Source: Halarsenatibacter silvermanii
GTDB taxonomy: Bacteria > Bacillota > Halanaerobiia > Halanaerobiales > Halarsenatibacteraceae
Assembly: GCF_900103135.1 (NCBI RefSeq)
Contig: NZ_FNGO01000005.1
Span: 1-64,000, forward strand
Length of the DNA stretch: 64,000 nt
Reading direction: 5' to 3'
Below, piece by piece: positions 1 to 7,125 of this stretch (position 1 is the first letter of the stretch; each line of letters opens with the position of its first letter). Under the pieces are notes generated by a model. That model made no database searches, had not been told where the DNA came from, and was given only the letters and a program-made list of their open reading frames with translations. The position numbers were made by a program, and so were the translations under genes.

Positions 1-256
1 ATCTTAGCTGTCCGTTCCTTTGAAGCTCTCTTCTTAAACTCTCAATAGATTCGTGTTCAAATACTATTCCTGCCAGAATTGAATTCCACATTCCTCTGAT
101 GGGATTATCGTTCCTGCCGTGTTTTCTCTTTCTTTCAAGATGCCTCATCAGCTTTTCGTCAGGTAAAATCTCCATCACCAGTTTTAGTCTTGCTAAATCT
201 CCCAAATCTTCACATTCACGGTAGCCAAATAGTCTTTTATTTGGTATAATAGCCAT
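1..256 (-). CDS. IS transposase, N-terminal part (runs off the left edge)
   Basis: An ATG at 256 opens a frame of 85 codons that continues past base 1. The peptide begins MAIIPNKRLFGY and ends in the window with SIESLRRELQRNGQLR. The stretch DNPIRGMWNSILAG followed by an ESIESLRREL-like helix is typical of the N-terminal DUF772 region of IS5/IS1182-type DDE transposases; that family label is from memory of the pattern. The catalytic part lies outside the window. A perfect Shine-Dalgarno (GGAGG) stands upstream, but inside an inverted repeat. The neighbouring purH gene is intact and separated by about 150 bases, so the element appears to have landed between genes. Confidence 0.8.
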   Translation of the reverse strand, partial: MAIIPNKRLFGYRECEDLGDLARLKLVMEILPDEKLMRHLERKRKHGRNDNPIRGMWNSILAGIVFEHESIESLRRELQRNGQLR

Positions 257-335
257 AGGGTGAAATTCCTCCTTTTCTGTTTTGGTGATTTCGCTCATTA
301 CCATTATATCAAGAATTAGGAGGAATTTCACCCCT
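257..335 (-). promoter_or_regulatory. Inverted repeat that can sequester the transposase ribosome site
   Basis: Bases 257-272 and 319-335 are inverted copies of one another: 16 bp pair with one extra C. On the minus strand the 3' arm contains the GGAGG ribosome site directly before the transposase ATG. A long transcript entering from outside would fold and hide the site. The predicted internal promoter starts RNA between the arms and so would escape. The outer arm is also likely the terminal inverted repeat of the element. Confidence 0.7.
303..331 (-). promoter_or_regulatory. Predicted transposase promoter
   Basis: On the minus strand a perfect -10 TATAAT (303-308) lies 17 bases downstream of GTGAAA (326-331), a 4-of-6 match to the -35 consensus that sits inside the terminal inverted repeat. 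RNA would begin near 296, after the outer repeat arm. Confidence 0.5.
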
Positions 336-485
336 TACTTATTTGTTTGGGGTCAATGTTTTTGCTATCTACTTTATCCTTCTCTAATCACCCTATATTC
401 CACTACTTCTGGGGTAAATTGATTTTACTGCCTCGGCTTTTCCCCTTCATGCCATAGCTCATTTCTATCGAAAAAAAGCTCTTAT

Positions 486-2063
486 TCAATGCAGAAAATG
501 TCTGGTTCCGGTGAAGACCATCCTGATGCCGGCTTTTTTGCAGGCTTTTTTAATTTCTTCATCCCTTACCGAGCCTCCGGGCTGAATTATAGTTTTAATG
601 CCCAGTTCATCGGCCTCCTGAACCGCATCGGGAAAAGGAAAGAAAGCATCCGAGGCCAGCACTCCCCCTCGCTGTCTGCCGGAAGCTTTTCTGCCGGCCA
701 TATGAAGTGCATCTATGCGGCTCATCTGTCCTGCTCCAACACCTACAACGGCATCATCCCGGGCCAGAACAATCGCGTTCGATTTGACGTGCTTGACTGC
801 TCTCCAGGAAAACAATAACTCATCGATTTCTTCCTCATCGAGATCTTCTCCCACCACAACCTCGAGATCATCCGCGTCTAATCGTTTTTCATCCTTTTCC
901 TGAACCAAAAATCCCCCGGGTATAATGGAGATGTCAAGATCAGGACCTTTTTCAGCAAATTCTTCCAGCTCCAGCAGACGGATATCCTCCCAGCGATCAC
1001 TGAGAATTTCCACCGCTCCGGCGGTAAACTCCGGAGCTACAACCACTTCCAAAAATTTTCTGCCTCCGGACATCTCCCGGGCCACAGATTCAGTGATCTG
1101 TCTGTTGATACCTGCTATACCCCCATAGGCCGATTGAGGATCTCCAGCATATGCTCTCCTGAAAGCCACCACAGATGAGCTGGCTGCTGCCAGCCCGCAG
1201 GGATTTGTGTGTTTGATAATCGCAGCAGCAGCCCTCTCCGGAAACTCCTGAATCACTGACAGAGCAGCGGCTGCATCCTTCATATTATTATAAGACAACT
1301 CCTGCCCGTTGAGCTGTTCGGCATTGAGCAGATTTGCCCCTCGAGCAAAATCTTCTTTCCGACCGGAAGCAAAAAGAGCAGCCTCCTGATGGGGATTTTC
1401 ACCGTATCTGAGGTCTTTTTGTTTTTTTCCGGAGATAAAAACAAAATCAGACATCTCATCATCTTCATTAGACCAGGCGGGAAAATCCCTGGATATGCCG
1501 GCATCATAATGAGTGGATATTTGAAAAGCTTTTTGAGCCATGTCCTTTCGCAGAGACTCGTCTGGCCCCCCTTTTTCAAGCTCGTCTATAAATCTCTGAT
1601 AACAGGAGGGTTCCGGTAAAACTGTAACATCCTGATAATTTTTAGCAGCCGCCCGGATTAAACTTATACCGCCAATATCGATCATCTCGGCTGCCTGAGC
1701 GGTATCTGTGGGGTCGGATTCGATCTGTTCGAAAAAAGGATAGAGATTACATACGACAAGGTCTATGGGAGCTATGTTCTCATCCTGCAGGTCTTTCATA
1801 TCCTCCTCTTCTTCTCTGCGAGCTAAAATTCCAGCAAAAAGCCGGGGGTGCAGTGTTTTAACCCGCCCGGAGAGCAGTTCGGGACTGCCGGTATATTCCA
1901 CAACCCGGGTCACCTGAAATCCTTCCTCTTCCAGATGATCTGCAGTCCCTCCAGTAGCGATCAATTCTACATCATTCTCAGTCAGCGCACCAGCCAATTC
2001 AGCCAGCCCGCTCTTATCCCAGACACTCACCAATGCTCTGCTAATTTCAGTCAAAATTATCAT
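486..2063 (-). CDS. purH: Bifunctional AICAR formyltransferase / IMP cyclohydrolase
   Basis: This enzyme catalyses the last two steps of IMP synthesis: formylation of AICAR with 10-formyl-THF, then ring closure. The 525-residue product has the usual length. The N-terminal IMP cyclohydrolase domain (about 1-150) shows RALVSVWDKSGL, IATGGTADHL and GRVKTLHPRLFAGILARR. The C-terminal transformylase domain contains GENPHQEAALF, the IIKHTNPCGLA motif with the catalytic Lys-His pair, and ends with TGTRHFLH. The annotated ATG is only about one base from GGAGG, which is very tight. The in-frame TTG at 2054, nine bases later, gives better spacing and a start closer to the family norm. No other purine gene is adjacent, so it appears to stand alone here. 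Confidence 0.96.
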   Translation of the reverse strand: MIILTEISRALVSVWDKSGLAELAGALTENDVELIATGGTADHLEEEGFQVTRVVEYTGSPELLSGRVKTLHPRLFAGILARREEEEDMKDLQDENIAPIDLVVCNLYPFFEQIESDPTDTAQAAEMIDIGGISLIRAAAKNYQDVTVLPEPSCYQRFIDELEKGGPDESLRKDMAQKAFQISTHYDAGISRDFPAWSNEDDEMSDFVFISGKKQKDLRYGENPHQEAALFASGRKEDFARGANLLNAEQLNGQELSYNNMKDAAAALSVIQEFPERAAAAIIKHTNPCGLAAASSSVVAFRRAYAGDPQSAYGGIAGINRQITESVAREMSGGRKFLEVVVAPEFTAGAVEILSDRWEDIRLLELEEFAEKGPDLDISIIPGGFLVQEKDEKRLDADDLEVVVGEDLDEEEIDELLFSWRAVKHVKSNAIVLARDDAVVGVGAGQMSRIDALHMAGRKASGRQRGGVLASDAFFPFPDAVQEADELGIKTIIQPGGSVRDEEIKKACKKAGIRMVFTGTRHFLH

Positions 2064-2220
2064 TCCTCCAGCCTTTACAAACGATTATATTGATAAAGTT
2101 GAAATTGTTTAGTCTATATTATTTTATTCCCGATCAAATATAATATTCCTTTATACTGTGATATGATATAACTTTTTGGCGGCTGTGATAATTCAAACGT
2201 AAAATTTTTCGCCTAATATG

Positions 2221-2248
2221 TTGACAGCCATGAATTTTATGGTATAAT
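2221..2248 (+). promoter_or_regulatory. Sigma-A-type promoter of the tRNA-Leu gene
   Basis: A perfect -35 TTGACA (2221-2226) and a perfect -10 TATAAT (2243-2248) are separated by 16 bases. The tRNA begins 12 bases after the -10 box. This is the strongest-looking housekeeping promoter in the window. Confidence 0.9.
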
Positions 2249-2260
2249 TGTATTTGTAAT

Positions 2261-2349
2261 GCCGAGGTGGCGGAACTGGCAGACGCGCAGCGTTGAGGGC
2301 GCTGTGGGCAGTATTGCCTGTGTGGGTTCGAATCCCACCCTCGGCACCA
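2261..2349 (+). tRNA. tRNA-Leu(GAG), CCA encoded
   Basis: The acceptor stem GCCGAGG pairs with CCTCGGC and is followed by discriminator A and an encoded CCA (2347-2349). The anticodon stem CAGCG/CGCTG encloses loop TTGAGGG, with anticodon GAG at 2295-2297, which reads CUC and CUU leucine codons. A long variable arm (TGGGCAGTATTGCCTG region) marks it as a class II tRNA. The T-arm is GTGGG-TTCGAAT-CCCAC. A T-rich run follows the CCA. Confidence 0.97.
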
Positions 2350-2365
2350 TTTTTATTTTGTTTTT

Positions 2366-2653
2366 CTAACTGTAAGGATTGTATTCTTCACTTCCACTCT
2401 CAACCGATTCTTCTCCTAATATCAACTTCTCTTTTAATTCATCGAGATCTTTCTGGCTTTTACCAGCCTTCCATCCTCTCATAACTCCCACCATCCCGAC
2501 AAGAAATCCAGCGGTCATCAGCGTAAAACTGATGAAATTTTTCAAAAAGGTTGAGTTCATCAGGCTGATCACCATACCTAAAGCCAAAAGCCACCCTGAT
2601 ATCATCAAAAATGATGCCAGCAGCAGAATATATTTCAATTTATAGTTCAACAT
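2366..2653 (-). CDS. Small membrane protein, unknown function
   Basis: I do not recognise a family. The most likely start is the ATG at 2653 (MLNYKLKYILLL), which has GGGAGG ten bases upstream; the longer frame would run back into the upstream ATPase gene. The 95-residue product has two hydrophobic segments (about 7-28 and 37-58), a short basic loop, and an acidic C-terminal tail (DELKEKLILGEESVESGSEEY). It overlaps the end of the upstream ABC ATPase by 14 bases, so it is probably the last cistron of the transporter operon. It converges on the tRNA-Leu gene. Confidence 0.65.
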   Translation of the reverse strand: MLNYKLKYILLLASFLMISGWLLALGMVISLMNSTFLKNFISFTLMTAGFLVGMVGVMRGWKAGKSQKDLDELKEKLILGEESVESGSEEYNPYS

Positions 2654-3671
2654 CTTCCGGCTGCCTCCCTTCTCTATAGAGCCAGCAGGATACACTGCGC
2701 TCCTGTGATATCTCAAATTCCGGTGGTATTTCTGTACGGCAGACTTCATCTATGAGATACCGGCAGCGAGGATGAAATCTGCAGCCTGCCGGAGGGTCCA
2801 TCAGACTGGGAGGTTCTCCCGGCGGCACTTCTTTTAATCTCTCAGCGTTGGCAGCATCAGGTTCAGATATAGCCTCCAAAAGTGCCATGGTATAAGGATG
2901 AGCCGGGTTTTTGAGCAGCTTTACAACTGGAGATTTTTCCACGATCATGCCTCCATACATAACTAATATCCTGCTGGAAAAATACCTGACGGTTGAAAGA
3001 TCATGTGTTATATAAATTACAGCCAGATCGCGTTCTTTCTGTATCTTCTCTATCAATTCCAGAATTTCAACCCTGACCGAAGCATCAAGCATCGACACCG
3101 GCTCATCAGCCAGCAGAAGATCAGGATTTAAAACCAGCGAACGAGCCAGCACCACCCGCTGCTGCTGCCCCCCGCTCAACATATGGGGGAATTTCCCCAG
3201 ATAATCCCCGGTAGGAGTCAATTTTAGCTCCTGCATGACTCTTTCTATCCTGGATATTCTTTCACTCCTATCCTTTATTCCATTGACTATCATAGGCTCC
3301 TCGAGTATGCGCTGTATGCTCATAAAAGGGGGCAGAGCACTATAGGGATCCTGCTGAACAAAACCCGTTTTTCCCTGATAGGATTTCATGATTTCTTCAT
3401 CGTCAAAATCTAAAATTTTACCTCTGAATTTTATTTTTCCTTCTCTGGGACTGTGAATGCCGAGAATAGTTTTGGCCAGACTGCTTTTGCCGCAGCCCGA
3501 TTCTCCTACCAGAGAAACGCTTTCCCCTTCTTCTATCTCCAGATCGACACCATCAACAGCCCTGACATATCCCTCGTGCAAAAACCCCCATTTTTTTATT
3601 TCAAAATAGGTGTGAAGATCTTCAACTTCCAGCACGGTTTGTTTATCCGTCTGTTTTCTGAGTTCAGTCAT
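2640..3671 (-). CDS. oppF: Peptide-type ABC transporter ATP-binding protein, OppF-like
   Basis: One of the two ATPases that would power an oligopeptide/dipeptide-type importer. It has Walker A GESGCGKSS near residue 57, signature LSGGQQQR, Walker B LLLADEPVSMLD and the switch His in ITHDLS. The C-terminus carries the peptide-transporter tail PAGCRFHPRC that defines the Opp/Dpp ATPase subfamily. The length (343 aa) is normal. The gene starts four bases after the stop of its partner ATPase, which indicates translational coupling. The substrate cannot be told from the ATPase: this subfamily also moves nickel and sugars. Confidence 0.92.
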   Translation of the reverse strand: MTELRKQTDKQTVLEVEDLHTYFEIKKWGFLHEGYVRAVDGVDLEIEEGESVSLVGESGCGKSSLAKTILGIHSPREGKIKFRGKILDFDDEEIMKSYQGKTGFVQQDPYSALPPFMSIQRILEEPMIVNGIKDRSERISRIERVMQELKLTPTGDYLGKFPHMLSGGQQQRVVLARSLVLNPDLLLADEPVSMLDASVRVEILELIEKIQKERDLAVIYITHDLSTVRYFSSRILVMYGGMIVEKSPVVKLLKNPAHPYTMALLEAISEPDAANAERLKEVPPGEPPSLMDPPAGCRFHPRCRYLIDEVCRTEIPPEFEISQERSVSCWLYREGRQPEDVEL

Positions 3672-3674
3672 TCA

Positions 3675-4652
3675 TCAACACTCCTCATACAGCCAGCATC
3701 TGACAAAATGATTTTTTTCGGGCTTAAACACAAAGGGTTCTTCGCTGCAGGCTGCAAACGACCGCGGACACCTTTCTAAAAACCGACAGCCGGCAGGAGG
3801 ATTTAAAAGACTGGGAGGCTGGCCGGGTATATAACCGAGAGAATCATCATCAGCTTTGAGAGTGGGAACGCTTTCCATAAGGCTTTTCGAATAAGGATGT
3901 CGGGGGGTATCAAAAAAGTTTTGAGAATCGGTAAATTCGACTATCTGCCCGGCGTACATAACAGCTGCCATGTCGGCTATCTCACTGGAGGTGCTGACAT
4001 CATGGGTGATGAGAATAAAACTTATATCAATTCTGTTTTTAATCTCGGTTAAAACATTCATTATATTGGCCTGAGTGAGCATATCCAGAGCCGAAGTGGG
4101 TTCATCCATAATTATAATATCCGGATCGGTAATAAGAGACATGGCCAGCGCTACCCTCTGTTTCATGCCTCCACTGAGCTCAAAGGGATATCTGCTCAAA
4201 AAATCTGCGGGTATTCCCACCAGATCAAAAGTCTCCTCCACCTTTTCTCTGGCCTCCTGACGATCTTCTGCCAGCTCGTGGACAAACAGGGGCTCAGCAA
4301 CCTGGTCAAATATGCTGACCACTGGATTTAAAGCGTTCATGGCCCCCTGAGGAACCAGAGCAGCTCTTATCCAGCGCACCTCCCGGCGGAACTTTTCATC
4401 GTTATAGCCCATAATATTCTCGCCCTTTAATCTGCATACACCCTTATAAAGTTCAACATTTTTGGGCAGAAGTCTCAGAATTGCAGAACCCAGAGAGGTT
4501 TTACCACACCCGGATTCCCCCACTATCACCATACTTTTGCCCTTTTCCAGAGAAAAACTCACTCCATCAACCGCCTGCACAATCCCCTCTCCGGTCTTGT
4601 AATAAAGAAAGAGATCTTTTACTTCCAGTATCATGTCCTTTTCCCAATTCAC
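3675..4652 (-). CDS. oppD: Peptide-type ABC transporter ATP-binding protein, OppD-like
   Basis: Second ATPase of the same importer, 325 residues. Walker A is GESGCGKTS, the signature is LSGGMKQR, Walker B is IIMDEPTSALD, and the switch is ITHDVS. The tail PAGCRFLERCPRS matches the Opp/Dpp C-terminal extension. It starts four bases after the permease gene stop and is followed four bases later by the OppF-like gene. Both ATPases keep full catalytic motifs, as expected of a heterodimer with two working sites. Confidence 0.92.
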   Translation of the reverse strand: MNWEKDMILEVKDLFLYYKTGEGIVQAVDGVSFSLEKGKSMVIVGESGCGKTSLGSAILRLLPKNVELYKGVCRLKGENIMGYNDEKFRREVRWIRAALVPQGAMNALNPVVSIFDQVAEPLFVHELAEDRQEAREKVEETFDLVGIPADFLSRYPFELSGGMKQRVALAMSLITDPDIIIMDEPTSALDMLTQANIMNVLTEIKNRIDISFILITHDVSTSSEIADMAAVMYAGQIVEFTDSQNFFDTPRHPYSKSLMESVPTLKADDDSLGYIPGQPPSLLNPPAGCRFLERCPRSFAACSEEPFVFKPEKNHFVRCWLYEEC

Positions 4653-4655
4653 CAG

Positions 4656-5990
4656 CTATTCCTCCCTCAATCTGGGATTCATAATTCTGTCCAGAGCAAA
4701 ACCGGTCAGTGCAAAACTCAAACCGATAATCATCAACAGGGCCGCAGGCTGTAAAACCCAGTAATACTCCCCGAGATAGAGAGCTCCTTCGCTAAAGGCA
4801 TCGTTGAGCACTTTGCCCAGTGTGGGCAGGACCGGATCTCCCAATCCCAGCATGGCCAGAGTGGCTTCCAGAAATACATAGGTGGGAATAGCCGTTATAA
4901 ATTGAGGGATCAAAAAAGGTATAACTTTGGGAACCATATATAAAAATATCAGCCTTTTCTGACTGGAGCCATAGGATAAACCTGCCTCAATATAGGGTTC
5001 TTCTTTGATTGAAAGAAACATGGAGCGATAGGTGAAATAATAGGAGCTAAACACACCTTTTAAAATCAATATGCCGCCCATTACCCATAGGCTGCGGGAA
5101 TATAGCATACCCACCAGAATCAATAAGACAAGATTAGAAATTACGAGATTGACCTGGGTTAATCTCTGACAGATCCAGTCAGGCCAGCTTCTAAACCAGG
5201 TCGCCACAGCAGCCACCAGCAGAGTTGATACATTGGCACCTACAGCTATCGCCGCTCCAAAGACCAGCGCCACAGGCAGCCCCCAGAGCAGCCCTATCTT
5301 CAGCTCGCGCCTGCGATGATCGGTTCCAAATAACCCATGCACCTGACCATAAGATACCATTTTCGCTTCTATCTCCGCCTCCTCTTCGAAGAGATAACCA
5401 CTGATTCTCAGAGTATACTCACCTTTGAGCGGCTCCGGAGTATCTGCTTCCCGGTCCAGAAAGAGTCCGAGGCGGGGCGAATAATCGAATTTTTCCTCCA
5501 GTTCACCAGCGCTGCTGAGTCTGAAATTGTATTCATCTCCGATAGAAAAACTGTCGGTTTTATAACTGCGGCCGTCCGGTGTTTCCCAGGCTACATTTAC
5601 GTGCGGTCGGGTTTCTTCATAATCGGCTGTAAAAAAGAGACTCAACTCGCTCGGGAAGCCATCATATTGATAATCATAAGGTATTTCTATCATGAACTCC
5701 GCTGCACCCTCGATATCTTCCCTGCTTTTGAACTCGGGATTTTCTCTGGTATCGATTGTATCGGTTCGGGGAATATCCTCCGCTGAAAACCAGTCATAAT
5801 ATATTGGCCTCGCCCGCCGCGGTGTTTCCTGCCAGACATCTCCTCCCCTCCAGAGGAGGACAGCCTCTTCATAGGGAATAAAAATAACCACAGCAATAGA
5901 TATCAGAATCAATAATAAAATCAGTGCCAGCCCGACCATAGCGGAGGGATATTCTTTAATCTCTTTTAGCTGCTGTTTCAATCTCTGCAT
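4656..5990 (-). CDS. oppC: ABC permease, OppC-like, with a large extracytoplasmic insertion
   Basis: Inner-membrane permease of the transporter. The first transmembrane helix (about 18-39) is followed by about 180 mostly polar residues before the usual OppC landmark HGLFGTDHRRREL. The core permease domain then follows, with the EAA-type loop (YIEAGLSYGSSQ) and several membrane helices. Ordinary bacterial OppC proteins are around 300 residues with a much shorter first loop; this one is 444. The insertion is predicted to lie outside and includes DGRSYKTDSFSIGDEYN. It overlaps the upstream permease stop by one base. The extra domain may contact the equally unusual substrate-binding protein (inference). 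Confidence 0.88.
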   Translation of the reverse strand: MQRLKQQLKEIKEYPSAMVGLALILLLILISIAVVIFIPYEEAVLLWRGGDVWQETPRRARPIYYDWFSAEDIPRTDTIDTRENPEFKSREDIEGAAEFMIEIPYDYQYDGFPSELSLFFTADYEETRPHVNVAWETPDGRSYKTDSFSIGDEYNFRLSSAGELEEKFDYSPRLGLFLDREADTPEPLKGEYTLRISGYLFEEEAEIEAKMVSYGQVHGLFGTDHRRRELKIGLLWGLPVALVFGAAIAVGANVSTLLVAAVATWFRSWPDWICQRLTQVNLVISNLVLLILVGMLYSRSLWVMGGILILKGVFSSYYFTYRSMFLSIKEEPYIEAGLSYGSSQKRLIFLYMVPKVIPFLIPQFITAIPTYVFLEATLAMLGLGDPVLPTLGKVLNDAFSEGALYLGEYYWVLQPAALLMIIGLSFALTGFALDRIMNPRLREE

Positions 5991-7099
5991 CAGCCAATCC
6001 CTCCTGATTCAGATCCTACCCTCACCCGGGGATCTAACACGGCGTAAAGAATATCCAGAAGAAAAAGAGTGAGAGCCAGCAGATAGGCATAAATTACCAT
6101 AGCTCCTACAACTACCGGAACATCAAAAAGCCCGATAGCTTCATAAATCATCCTGCCCAACCCCGGCCAATTAAATACCTGCTCCAGCAGAACATTACCC
6201 ATGAATAGACCGATCACGGCCATCATGAAGTTTGTTAGGATAGGAGGTATAGTAGGTCGAAGGATATATTTTCTCTCCAGCTCGCGGTCGGGAAGACCTT
6301 TAGCTTTGCCTATCTGCACATAATCCTCCTGCGAATAAATAAGAAAAAAGGTGCGATATTGATAGATGCTGATAAAAAACATCGACATCACACTGGCCAT
6401 TACCGGAAGGATCAGATGGCGCAGCACGCTCAGCACATAAGCCCCCGTTTTTTGAGGCGGCGGTGCATCTACCATGCCTCCGTAGGGCAAAACCCCAAGA
6501 ACTGCTGCAAAGATCAGGATAAGAAAAATCCCGTAAAACCAGCTGGGGGCTGCCGAAGTCGGGGCCAGAACTATTAGAATCCTGTCGACCAGGCTGCCGT
6601 ATTTTCTGGACAAAATCAGAGAAATGAATATTGATGAGAAAAATAACAAAAGAAAAGACGATCCCATTAAAAGCAGGGTGGGAGGAAGTCTTTCCAGTAT
6701 TATCAATCTCACTCTGCGTGAGCCGGCATCGCTGGTCAGCTGCTCAGCTCTGCCCAGATCCAGAGTGACAGCGTCTCTGAGGTAATAAAAACTCCTTATA
6801 ATGAATGGTTCATCCAGCCCCAACCGCTGCCTTTCCCGTTCTACCAGCTGCTCCTCAAATTCTCTCCTGCGTTCGGCTGACCAGTCAGCCATTTCATCGG
6901 ACATAGCACGCATCTGCTGGCCGACCTGTTCTCTTATCTGAGCCTCGCGAATATCATCAACTGCCCCTCCCATATTGGCAACCAGGATCAAAATATATAC
7001 TCCCACCACTGCTGTCACCAGCAGAATCGCAAGGCGCAGCAGGAGATATCTGCCAATCCGGGAAATTTCGCTCCCGGCTTTTTGCGATTCCTCCTTCAC
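5990..7099 (-). CDS. oppB: ABC permease, OppB-like
   Basis: Partner permease, 369 residues. It has an N-terminal membrane helix (about 16-39), a hydrophilic loop of roughly 95 residues rich in Arg and Glu, then five further hydrophobic segments and the conserved EAA-like loop DYVQIGKAKGLPDRE. The LDEPFIIRSFYYL segment before the core matches the OppB family (usual form LGLDxPlxxqY). It lies 26 bases downstream of the binding-protein gene and shares a stop/start overlap with oppC. Confidence 0.9.
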   Translation of the reverse strand: MKEESQKAGSEISRIGRYLLLRLAILLVTAVVGVYILILVANMGGAVDDIREAQIREQVGQQMRAMSDEMADWSAERRREFEEQLVERERQRLGLDEPFIIRSFYYLRDAVTLDLGRAEQLTSDAGSRRVRLIILERLPPTLLLMGSSFLLLFFSSIFISLILSRKYGSLVDRILIVLAPTSAAPSWFYGIFLILIFAAVLGVLPYGGMVDAPPPQKTGAYVLSVLRHLILPVMASVMSMFFISIYQYRTFFLIYSQEDYVQIGKAKGLPDRELERKYILRPTIPPILTNFMMAVIGLFMGNVLLEQVFNWPGLGRMIYEAIGLFDVPVVVGAMVIYAYLLALTLFLLDILYAVLDPRVRVGSESGGIG

Positions 7100-7125
7100 T
7101 GATTTATCCCTCCACTTGTCATCAT

